Made by a program: the position numbers and the translations under genes
Notes under the pieces: model-generated
Databases searched by the model: none
What the model saw: the letters and a program-made list of their open reading frames with translations, nothing else
Told to the model about the DNA's origin: nothing
Shown here: one piece after another, positions 55,113-64,000 of the stretch
Position numbering within the stretch: position 1 is the stretch's first letter
Layout: each line of letters starts with the position of its first letter
Origin: Chlorophyllum brunneum
Taxonomy: Eukaryota > Basidiomycota > Agaricomycetes > Agaricales > Agaricaceae
NCBI GenBank assembly: GCA_963576785.1
Contig: OY756151.1
Location: forward strand, 1,829,121-1,893,120
Reading direction: 5' to 3'
DNA: 64,000 nt

Positions 55113-56171
55113 ATGAGTATGGAACACTGTGAAAGTGCACTCCCATCTAGCACCCGTCTGGTCAGAGTGACCTGGCTATTGGGTTGCGTCTTCTCCAGTA
55201 TAGCCTATGGTGCCTTATTGGTACTAGGTCAATCTTGCTTTGTCGCACTGCGACAACGCAAAAGAGGCAGCTCGAAAGTTAATAGAGCTTTGGCTATATA
55301 CGTACTGCTTACAGTCGCCCTTGGGACTGTTGCGGAGGCTATTGATATCGAAGTTACGATCAATGGTGTCCTCGATGATACCTGTTTCTTCAATAATTTA
55401 CAACCGCCAAACCCATACCTCGGCCGCTTTGCTCTTCTTTTTCTCTTCGTCAACTTGACCACAGATGGTCTCCTTGTAGGTATTCTATTCCATTCGGGAC
55501 GTTACACTCATATTGTTATTAGGTATGGCGATGCTATGCTATCAGTAGAAGTCTTCAAGGCAACAAGGGCTTGTCTATCTTACTATGGGCCCTACCTCTT
55601 GTCGTTTACATAGCGATGATAGGTGAGCTAAGCGATTTTGTCCTCCCCAACGGCAGGCTATATCTAAGCTTCATCGTAGGCACAGGCGTCACAGTGGCTA
55701 TCAGGTTGTCCACTAAAGCAGGTGGAGGTATCGCAGAAGTCCTTACCCCATTGCAATGGGGTATATCAGCCTTCCTCAACGTTTTGATCACCTCAAGTAT
55801 CGTAATCCTGATTCTTCGCTACCGCCGTGCCACTGCCCGAGCTTTCGGCAAAGACCATCCACTCCCCTTCCTCGACGTCCTAACATTATTGATCGAATCT
55901 GCAAGTCTTATTCTGGTCGTTGATGTTTTTGCTATTATCGGTGTCATCTATGGTCCTTTAGGAAATATCGCGACGCAACTCTGGATACCTATGCAGGTGA
56001 GCTTGATTTTGCGGTTTGGGATAATTGTGGCTGTTACGAGATGAACGTTTTTATTAGCCGATTGCATCGCTTTTGATTATTTATCGAGTCTCCCGCGGCT
56101 CGGATTATTTCAGTCGGCAGAGTGAGGAGCCGTCCTTGAGCACATTAGAACCATCCCTGTCGCGCGGGTGA
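55113..56171 (+). CDS. Orphan 7-TM membrane protein, intact cassette member
   Basis: Agaricomycete-specific multi-helix membrane family of unknown role. ATG 55113 (MSMEHCESALPSSTRLVRVT). Exon 1 ends after GLL; a GTAGGT donor joins to VWRCYAISRSLQGNKGLSIL, the conserved helix-3/loop motif (WRCYxI). Helices follow: LLWALPLVVYIAMI, ISAFLNVLITSSIVILILRY, then the TARAFGKDHPLPFLDVLTLL loop and helix, VFAIIGVIYGPLGNIATQLW. The last intron (GT after ATGCAG at about 55995, AG at 56060) joins PIASLLIIYRVSRGSDYF and the stop at 56169-56171. All junctions are canonical. An extra short intron near 55622-55657 is possible. Broken copies of it lie at 47.15-47.34, 52.2-52.4 and 62.34-62.58 kb. Confidence 0.83.
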
Positions 56172-57224
56172 ACAATTTTATCCCCCAAGAGCTTATGTAC
56201 GTGGTGGCCAAGCCGCTATTCCTTTTTCTTTTTCATATTATACTCCCAGGCGCTTATCCCCTATGACGGAGTTTCTCTACGATTAATGTACAGGATAGTC
56301 CCTCAATCTATTTAATGTAGTGAAACATGATTCCAAAGTCAAGACAATGGGAAAAACTGGAGTTTTTTCTGTCTATATCTTACCTCTAGAGTGTGAACCT
56401 TGGCGCCCATATAATAGACAACCCGAACGGGCTGGTTCAAAGCCACGCTAGTGGATTCGTCTCCCTTACTAGTACCAATGGAACTCGTTCCTCCGATAGA
56501 CAACCTTTCACTTCCTCTACCACCCGGATTGCCTGAGGTCAACAGGGATTTCTTACAACTGCCGACACCTCGTGCCTCACCATCTGCAACTTCGGCACAT
56601 CATTCGACGGGATCTACAATCCAACATGAAATGACCCAAGTCGCCCTTCCTCCAGCTTCGTCAGCGATGCACTCAAGGAAGTGAGACTGTGTATCAGGTT
56701 GGGCTGGAGGGTGCGTTAGCGCACCAGAACACGGAGTGATGAGCCGCCTGGTGGGCGGGTACTCGCTCGTGGATTTAAGTCTCACTTGGGTATGTGCGTG
56801 TATTCATGTATGCTATTGGGATGAAGTGTAATTATCAGCGCTGTGCTACGCTAACTGGGTATGGATTACGCTGCCTGTGGGACTAAGGGTGTGGCGGTTG
56901 GGAATGAAAACGAAAACGAAAACGAGTGACCAGCTAGCAGGTGGAATGTCGCTTGCTTGTCGCAGTCAGAGGTGTCGGGAGAGGAAGCAATCAGGCAGCT
57001 CCGCGCACTAGCTGCTCTGCTCTGCTGGACACTGGGTGCCGGCAACTTCCGTTATGATGCACCCTTGCTCAATTCTTCCCAACGTGCACCTCCCTTCGCA
57101 CCCAATACACCATTCCGATAATGTTGTCGGTTCAGGAACACACCCTCCTCTGTTCTTCTTTCGCCGGACTTTATTCGTCATAGTATGCTTCAGAGTTTGG
57201 GTACGTGTTTCGTCAACATCCACC
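56172..57224. other. No recognised gene
   Basis: A plus-strand Pro/Ser-rich frame at 56451-56684 (PPIDNLSLPLPPGLPEVNRD) is open but has no known family. A short run ACGAAAACGAAAACGAAAACG-like repeat lies at about 56907-56927. Confidence 0.4.
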
Positions 57225-58248
57225 ATGAGATTTATTCGGATTCGGAATATAGAACGTGGCCAGTCATCCGAGGGACCAATGAAACTTAGTGTCACCATGG
57301 TGTAAGCCCCCAACTTTCCTGGTTTATATTTTCTTGATAATCAAACACACCGTTGATAACAGGGATTTATCGACATGACCGAAGGTGTGAATAGCTTCCC
57401 ACCCAATCCTACTTCGCTACACATGAATACGGGTTATTATTGTGTACATCTGCTCGCTTTCTTTGATAATGGTTCTGACTGTACTAAGGCTGCACGACAC
57501 CGGTTGGTCAAGACTTGGAACAGGTGGAGTACGATGTACTATTTCGCTTGTCCTAAACTCATCCTTAACAAAATTCAGAACCCTGATTTCAGTTGACTTG
57601 CTAGCACCAGCTCTGGATGCAGTGTTTCATTTGGAGCATCGGACCTTTTGGTCCCATAATGCTAGTGGATGGTATGCACCCTCCATTTGATGCTGCTCCC
57701 AACCATCCGATGCTTGGGTTCTACGGAACATAAGTATCCATCGAATGTAGTCCTACCCACATCAAAATATGCTTTTGATCCCGTAACCTGTATTCGACCC
57801 CATAAGGAGTCAAGAATAGTGACCACGATGTTCATCTTGAAACTCGGGTGACTTGCCACCAGTGGTTTTCTTCCCAAAGACGTCCTACGACATGGCCAAA
57901 TATTTCAGTGACCACAATATTGTCATCGGCTTGACATTCTGTACGTCTACTCCCTTTCATCGGCGTATGAGGCCTAGCTTACCAACAGGTAGCGGCTGGG
58001 CCGGTGGAGATTCTTTTAGCAAGAGTGATTACCCAGGCACTTATACTGGTTCATCCGATTCCCCACCATCGTACAAAGAGCTGACGTATATTTCGTGGAC
58101 AGACTTTGTCAGCAACGGGCCGAAGGAGTTTGTCGATGACTATTTCTATCTGCATCCACGAGTGAAACATGCCAACAAGAAACCAGGCCATGGCATTACC
58201 GCATCTCCAGAGATGGTGGTAAACCTCTATTTACTGGATATATCTTAA
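57225..58248 (+). CDS. Unrecognised multi-exon gene or gene remnant
   Basis: Possible start at ATG 57225 (MRFIRIRNIERGQSSEGP) with a donor at about 57300 and an acceptor at 57361. The best-supported part is a frame at 57853-58248 that reads DFVSNGPKEFVDDYFYLHPR and HANKKPGHGITASPEMVVNL to a stop at 58246. A diverged copy of this end, with LPTGGGGS for LPTGSGWAG, lies at 63030-63170. Middle exons could not be placed with certainty. Not recognised; a secreted-protein role is only hinted at by the signal peptide seen in the related fragments. Confidence 0.4.
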
Positions 58249-58249
58249 A

Positions 58250-59239
58250 AAGCCGGGGAAAGCAGATCGTGTACAATTACGGTCATAGACCAAGGAGTTC
58301 TTTCACCTATCGGACCTGAAGCGGGGAGATAGTTGCGAGGACTCGTGCCCTGTCAACGGTGCTCTGAGTTGGCACGACTCGGAGGAGTACAGGTCTAGCA
58401 AAGACAAGGTTATCGTCGAACTCCTGGCCTGGTGTACTAAACGATGTATAGTGTTCTTGAAAAGTATTCTGAATGCGTTCCAACGTTCTTCCCTTGGAAA
58501 AGGGGTGCAAGTTCAATCGAGGTGCGATCGCGTTCGTCGATCGCGGCTTCTCTCTAACGGTGTTCACGAAGGTCCCGAGAAACTAAGAGCAGACAGTAGA
58601 ATCTCAGGAGACCGAGTAAGATTTATAGAGAAATTTGATGGTATGAGGTGTTTCGATAGCCGACAAGATAATACCGTACAGGAAACTGCCCCTGCCTCTC
58701 CCTGGGGTGGTCCTTTTATACGACTTTCCGGCCAGCCCATCTTACCTAATTGGTGCTACGGAGACGAAGAAAAATCGAACGAGAATGAGCGGAAAACGGT
58801 TTGTTTAAGGAAATATGAAGGACGGTAGATTTTTATAGAATTAAAATCTCATAGTTACACACAAAACCCGAGGCTAAAGGAACTTGAAACGTCGGTAGTG
58901 AATAATGTAGTAAGTTTTTATCACGTTGATTGTTGAGGTAGGCGGAGCGCCGTTACGCTAGCGGTACTTGCTGGATAGGCTGTTCAGGGGTGTGTGTCGG
59001 GGCCATTGTCGACTGACAGGAGCTGTCAGTATGGTGTCGTGATGTGGGCATCGAGTTTTATGGAAGAGGGCGATCGGTTGTGATTTCGTGAGTAACCGTA
59101 CGTCCGTTTTCACAATTCCCTGTGATTTCGGGGACTTCGCAGGTTTTGTCGCCTAGGTGGAAATAGTTAGGACCTGGGTCTCTTCGGGCACCATGTTTAA
59201 ACGGCCGATGAACGGATTCTGAGAATAACCGTTATTCTA
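58250..59239 (+). repeat. Spacer repeat before cassette R
   Basis: No gene recognised. Matches 63190-63520 in order (ATAGTTGCGAGGACTCGTGC against ATAGTCGCGAGGACCCGTCC; CATGTTTAAACG block at 59190 and 63485) and the L-L2 spacer on the opposite strand. Confidence 0.65.
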
Positions 59240-59386
59240 ATGCCATGGTGATACGCGGACCCATGCTCCGGGCCAGTCCTGACTCAGTACGAGCCTACAC
59301 ACCAGCTCTTCCTAAGGGTTCTTCAGTAGTCGTGTAGCAAACATCGATCCAGCGCTAACGAAGCTCCCCGTGTCACTGATCCCCAC

Positions 59387-59401
59387 TAAGTATAAAATCC
59401 C
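59387..59401 (+). promoter_or_regulatory. TATA box of cassette R
   Basis: CTAAGTATAAAATCC, kept in both arms; the first long conserved frame downstream is the 41-codon ORF. Confidence 0.5.
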
Positions 59402-59826
59402 AGGTGCGATTGTACAACACAGAAGCGGATCATCACCTGTGGCTCGATTCATCCAGCCAAAGTAAAGGGAATTATTCTTGCTCCTCGCCACCAGGAAACT
59501 GGCGACGGAGGGTGGTTAGGATTTCTTGGGTGTATCCCTGAGACTTCTGTATACGGCTTCTGCGATTATATCTCCAACCCCCCCCCCCTCTACCAGGCAT
59601 TACCGCCAGGCCGCGATCTAACTTGCGAAGGAAGGCGATACTAGCTCGAAGGGAAACATCACGGGCACAGGTAATTGGATACAAGATTTTAATAGAACTG
59701 GGCAAATCACAACACCCGTCATGGCATCATTCGCTTACCACGGACCTCGGAGGTTAGCACGCCGGACAGAAAGGTGAACTGAACGATCAGTACTGCCTCG
59801 TATAACCGGCGGACTCGTGAGGAGAG

Positions 59827-59952
59827 ATGAATGCAGAAGACCACAACATGAGTGATTGGATCTGGTTCTTTGGTACTGGTGCGAGTCGTCTCCGTCAAGA
59901 AGACTACGATGTACACAGGTGGGATGATCTGAGCTGGTGCTGTCTATTTTAG
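59827..59952 (+). CDS. Conserved 41-codon ORF upstream of DUF6534, copy R
   Basis: MNAEDHNMSDWIWFFGTGAS...CCLF, same length, start and stop as the mirrored copy at 50445-50320. It lies 279 bp upstream of the DUF6534 start. Acidic and Trp-rich; no family recognised. It could be translated from the leader of the same transcript. Confidence 0.35.
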   Translation: MNAEDHNMSDWIWFFGTGASRLRQEDYDVHRWDDLSWCCLF

Positions 59953-60230
59953 TGATAGAGATTATAATACACGTGTCAATGCAAGCACCTTATCAATACT
60001 AGAACCCACCCGAGAACAGTTGAAGCATAGGTCCCCATCATGATGTTTGAGGAATACCACAGGACGCCCAATTCCAACCGGAGTTGATCAACTGCAGTCC
60101 CACCATGACATTTGAACAATCAGAAAATTGCGTGGGAAATGGGGAGGAAATAAAAGCAGACTCTTTAAAATGGCTGAAACCGTTGAACAAACCCCGACAT
60201 TCCCTGCCCAAAGCTGAAACTGCCTCAAGC

Positions 60231-62096
60231 ATGTCATCCTCGGATGTTCCAGTCGAAAATCCAATAATCGTCAATATAATGCCAAGTTATGGCGCTGTTC
60301 TCGTAGGATGCTTTCTTTCACAAGCGGTTTGGGGGATATCTACCCTACAAGTGTACGTCTTGATTAGACTAATGATGCACCAATTAATGGGCGATCTGTT
60401 CCCAGGTTTCTCTACTTCAAGAAGTACATATAAAACTATGCATCTCTCATCCAGGTGATCTGACGCATTCTGTCTTCCAAGTTTCGAACACGATGCTCTA
60501 TCTCTCAAGCTCCTGGTAAGCACAAAACTCAAGGCCCAACTTCGTGATGCAGATTTCGCTGACTTACCTCATATAGGTAATATCCCTGTGGTATGTCCCT
60601 ACTTTACCAGCCACGGTACAAGCTAAGTGCAAGATAGGCTAGTAGATCTGGCCAATGAGATCTGCCTCTTAAAATCAGGTAATATATCAATTACACGCGT
60701 AGGCGAAACAGACACAGCACTCATTCCTGGCCAGAATTTCGTGTCCTCATATTGGAATATGGAAGAATTGCCGGTCTCGATGCCAGTAATACGTAGGTTG
60801 ATTGATATTCATCCCTCTTCCAACACCGGTGACCCTTTCTACCCCATCAACAGAGAGAACACAGTTCGTGAACGAAACTCTCCTCTTCTGGTACTGTGCT
60901 GAAAGCCACTCTTTATCGCAGATCGCCACTTTCGCGACGGTATGTCGCTGTTGCTGTTTGGCACTGATGTGGCTCGCTTATTGGTTTTTAGTCAGTTATG
61001 GTGTTCGTTATTCAGCTGTACTTCATCCGTCGAATTTTCTTGTGTGAGTCAAAATATCTTTGAATTTATGGTGAAATACCATGCCAACGAATTCCAGTTG
61101 GGAAAAAGAGGCTCTGGATCAAAGGTTTAAGTGTTACCTGGGTGGGTGAACTCGGCCTCCACCCTTCCGGTCCATGCCTCGCCTAACTAGAGACCCGTTG
61201 TAGATCATTTTGGCAATCTGGCAAATTGGTGAGCCGAACGTCATCGGGCCGAGTTGTGCGATCTTCGTTTGACTTTACACTTGTGTATCAGTGGGCCCGA
61301 TTGGTAAGTCAAACTTAGAGGTTGGCGAATACTTTGGACTAAGAGAGACTCTTGATCTTAGTGTATTTTTACAGGGTGTAAGTTTTCTGAACTTCTTGAG
61401 CATCTGGTGCTAAATCACTTACAGCGCCGGCAAGCCTTTGTCTGATCAAGGAAAACCATTCTATCAGGTAAATGGATGAATCATATAACGACTGCTGTAT
61501 CCCAACCAAGTTTATTAGGATGTCAACATTTCTATCAGGGCCGCTGCGGTGTTCACGGATGTTACATTAGCGCTGTGCATGATATGGCTTTTGACTCAGA
61601 ATCAGGGCCAGTTTCGATCACGGTCTGTCCGCAATCTGGCATTCAGGCTTACTTTCCCTTACCATGAATCCCAGGAGGACCAGGAAAATGATTTTCCGCA
61701 TCTTAATAGTAACTATCAACAGCGGTACATGGACGGCTTTGGTAGCTTTAGCTGTCCTCGTTTTGGTGAGTGACTTGGTGGTTTACAGGCTTAGAAAGGT
61801 AAATTGATGTCTCTGTGTAGGCTAAGCTCACTCCCGGTACATTTTATTTCTGTATCCCCTCGTTCACCCTGTGCAGTCTGTATCTCAGTACTTTCTTGGC
61901 CAACTTGAACTCGAGGAACTATGTCCGAGGTGAAGGTGGCATTACAACTACTTTTGGCACCAACGTGGCCAGTGGCGGTGGAAGGAACACGGACCTGGAA
62001 TTGGGGGAAAGGAGGAGTGACCATCCCTCGCTCTCAAAGGGCGGCACTATGCTTGTGGTATGCTACCCTTCCTGTATTTCACTGTCCGAACACTAA
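60231..62096 (+). CDS. DUF6534-type multi-pass membrane protein, copy R
   Basis: Same family and exon order as copy L. ATG 60231 (MSSSDVPVENPIIVNIMPSY) lies 80 bp after a TATA-like AATAAAAG. Exon 1 60231-60352 (GAVLVGCFLSQAVWGISTLQV), exon 2 from 60406 (FLYFKK). Later exons, read from canonical signals: SVMVFVIQLYFIRRIF (60992-61043), IILAIWQI (about 61204-61228), ISIRAAAVFTDVTLALCMIW (61527-61630), FRILIVTINSGTWTALVALA (61685-61765), and CSLYLSTFLANLNSRNYVRG to the end. These match the DUF6534 helices 4-7 and the signature NSR block. The middle (60620-60900) is open in a long frame in both copies and its splicing is unclear. The core is intact and probably functional. Confidence 0.82.
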
Positions 62097-62339
62097 GAAG
62101 TTCCTCTCATATAGGACTCTTCTACAATAGTCATTACTAAGGAGAGGGAAGTCTACACGGAGCCGGAGTATTGAACCATCTCTTAGTGGATCTCTTTATG
62201 CTCGACTGTTTGTAATTAAATTCATGGACTGTGATAATAATAGTGCATAACCTCGCGCCGGAACCTTTGGAATATCTCACGATGGAATATTCCAGGGCCA
62301 CCGTCACTGCTCTGCATTGGTACCACCCCTACAAAGAGG

Positions 62340-62585
62340 TATTTAAACCCTCTTCGACATCCCAGTCACCTCGAGCATAGACATTTTGATTCTCCACTTG
62401 CGTCATGTCATTACCCGAGCTTTCGAACAGGTCACCTACCCTCCCACTCCTCCACGTCCTGATACTGTTGACCATACCTGATACTTAGCATCACCCTGGC
62501 GTTAACGATTTTGCTATCATCGGTGCCCCACACGGGCCTAAGAAATACCGCAGTGCGACCACGGGTGAATGGTACTCCCGACGAG
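62340..62585 (+). pseudogene. Fragment of the second membrane protein, copy R
   Basis: TSSIDILILHLRHVITRAFEQ matches TSSIVILILRYRRATARAFGK of the intact gene (55113-56171). A stop follows the TVDHT block and the later ALTILLSS/IIGAPHGP block is in another frame. The gene's 5' half is absent. Confidence 0.75.
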
Positions 62586-62833
62586 TCGTGGGCGTGATCC
62601 GGAGCGGTTATTCTGTTCGTATCTTAATGTTGGAGCGGGAACAAAGCCGATTTCTGCGCCAGACAAGTCCAATGTTAAAATTAACATCGTGCCAAGCCCT
62701 CCGAACAATAGCTTTTACTTTTTCTGCCACCATCGTCCGGGTTGAACAAGGTTCAGTGCTTCCTTGTCACTCCAGACACTTGGCCAACCTCGGCCATCCC
62801 AAGCCTTCGTGTCAAGGCATCAACACTCCAGGA

Positions 62834-63175
62834 TGAAACTGACTTCAGTCGTTCTTTTGTCTTCCTTGCCTGCACATCCTCAGCAATTCGATGCGACTGA
62901 CCATCACCTGACGCTAAATTCTAATGAACATAGGCATGCTATCGAGTGTACTCCCATCCACGTTTAGGTATTCCTTCGGTCCCCTACCTCGCATTAGACT
63001 CTACGAGAAGTCAAGAACGGGTCCATCATCGACGTATGAAGCTTAGTCTGCCAACAGGTGGTGGTGGGTCAATGCCTACTTCGACTTTACTTCCATCCGC
63101 GTTTGGGACTGAAAACCATCAACAAGAAACCAGGCTATTGCACAAGTGTTCTCTACCGGGACCATCCTGAACCAC
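62834..63175 (+). pseudogene. Small secreted-protein fragment, copy R
   Basis: ATG at 62834 reads MKLTSVVLLSSLPAHPQQF, the same leader as copy L but frameshifted within the signal region. About 200 bp later a piece like the end of the gene at 57225-58248 follows (LPTGGGGS; NKKPG-like block near 63120). This links the signal-peptide fragments and the 57-58 kb gene as parts of one cassette gene. Confidence 0.5.
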
Positions 63176-63189
63176 GTATTAACTGAAGA

Positions 63190-63520
63190 TCTCCAGAAAA
63201 AGGTAGACTAGGTCAATCGTATACATTTGTAATAAAACAAAGTACTCCTTTCAGCTGTTGGACCTGATGTAGCAAGATAGTCGCGAGGACCCGTCCCCTG
63301 TCAAGGATATCCTCGGTTTATACGAGGAGTTCAGATCAAGTAAAGACTCAGTTATTGATAGACTCTGGACTTGTGGATTACACTCTGTGTAGTATTCTTT
63401 ACAAGCCTCCCGTACAAGTCTTGTTCGGGGTTTTGGTGATGTTGTGTCGCCTAGTCGGCCACGACCTGTAAGTCTTCGCACATCCATGTTTAAACGACTA
63501 CCATCAATGGATACTTCATG
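63190..63520 (+). repeat. Spacer repeat after cassette R
   Basis: Second plus-strand copy of the spacer at 58250-59200, shortened. Confidence 0.65.
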
Positions 63521-64000
63521 ATCGAGCCAGCTTTTTTTAGCACCTACTCGCAGGAGGAAAACGGTACTAGAATTAACCCATGGCCATGCATAGGCACACG
63601 CTCGCCCATCTGGATCCAGTACATTGTCCTCGGCTTCGAGCTCACGAATGCACCACCTCTGATCAACGTTTGCGCAGTAAACCCCCCACTCCAGATCCAG
63701 CTCTCAAAAAGTTTCCAATGTCGCCGATGGTATCAATGCCACTTAATTCATTCTGCCAAAAGTAAACCTCATGCGCCCGAGGGAATCATTCTCCCACCTT
63801 CGACCGTGACAGGGAATTGGCGAAGGAGGATGGTTGGAAATTCTTGGACGCATCCCCGAGACTCCCGTGTACCCTTTCCGCGATGATATCCCCAACTCCC
63901 ATCCATGAGGCATCGCCGCTCATGATTTAATCTAACTCTGTAAAGGGAGGTGACACAGGTTCTATCGCGAGAGCGTCCCAGTGGGTCCAGAACTGTAGTA
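63521..64000 (+). repeat. Start of a further cassette copy, cut by the window end
   Basis: HLIHSAKSKPHAPEG, GNWRRRMVGNSW and HPRDSRVPF blocks match the promoter-leader part of cassettes L (50740-50900 minus) and R (59450-59560). The array therefore continues beyond 64000. A DUF6534 gene would be expected to follow. Confidence 0.65.

Larger units (their letters stand above)
59240..62860 (+). repeat. Cassette array, copy R (right inverted arm)
   Basis: Mirror image of 46791-51045. Boundaries by eye: left end near GCCATGGTGATACGCGGAC (59243) and right end in the secreted-protein fragment. A DUF6534 gene and a 41-codon ORF are shared; several small indels separate the arms. Confidence 0.85.

Noticed and set aside
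60627..60902. 91-codon open frame shared by both DUF6534 copies (also 49440-49165)
   Set aside because: It does not match the helices expected there, and family-like exons in another frame lie on each side. It may be exon or intron, so it is mentioned in the gene entry and not called alone.

Overview
The window looks like nuclear DNA of a mushroom-forming basidiomycete (Agaricomycetes). Protein-coding genes are cut by many short introns of about 45-65 bp with GT-AG ends. The families are typical of that group: class I hydrophobins, Tri5/trichodiene-synthase-like sesquiterpene synthases, DUF6534-type and 7-TM orphan membrane proteins, a Mug135-like protein, a FAR-17a/AIG1-like protein, a chromodomain Ty3 retrotransposon and RNase-H LINEs. 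No rRNA, tRNA or CRISPR was recognised.

Region 1 (about 1.5-20.1 kb) is a gene-family cluster. It has three four-exon terpene synthases (1647-2740 +, 11737-12821 -, 15463-16549 -), two complete hydrophobin genes (4626-5152, 6246-6737) and two decayed hydrophobin copies (about 10.9-11.4 and 14.75-15.15 kb). The two minus-strand synthases and the two dead hydrophobins lie in a direct segmental duplication (about 10656-14436 and 14508-17730). A 70-bp chip of the neighbouring DUF262 gene (17958-20113 -) sits at the junction. A decayed 7-TM receptor-like gene is at 8.2-9.5 kb.

Region 2 (about 20.1-46.8 kb) is poor in host genes and rich in transposons. It holds a Mug135-like gene between 150-bp direct repeats, a pogo-type transposase relic, a broken FAD-dependent monooxygenase, and a complete but inactivated Ty3/chromovirus element (31065-36933) with 294-bp LTRs, a perfect 5-bp target duplication and an extra ORF before its 3' LTR. 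That element splits an older coding sequence. A dead LINE (39.3-43.56 kb) carries a solo LTR of the same chromovirus family, and a second 5'-truncated LINE follows directly behind it.

Region 3 (about 46.8-64 kb) is an inverted array of one cassette: promoter and short ORF, a DUF6534 membrane protein gene, a second membrane protein, a small secreted-protein fragment, and a spacer. Left copies run on the minus strand (46.8-53.26 kb) and right copies on the plus strand (55.1 kb to the window end), mirrored about 55.1 kb. A FAR-17a/AIG1-like gene (53337-54367 -) lies near the centre. Only some copies are whole: DUF6534 is complete twice, and the second membrane protein is complete once (55113-56171).

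I found no single new defence or metabolic system. The most unusual features are the mirrored membrane-protein array, the terpene synthase/hydrophobin duplication with its shared upstream motif, and the chromovirus with an accessory ORF that has its own TATA box. All exon borders were read by eye from splice signals and family conservation.
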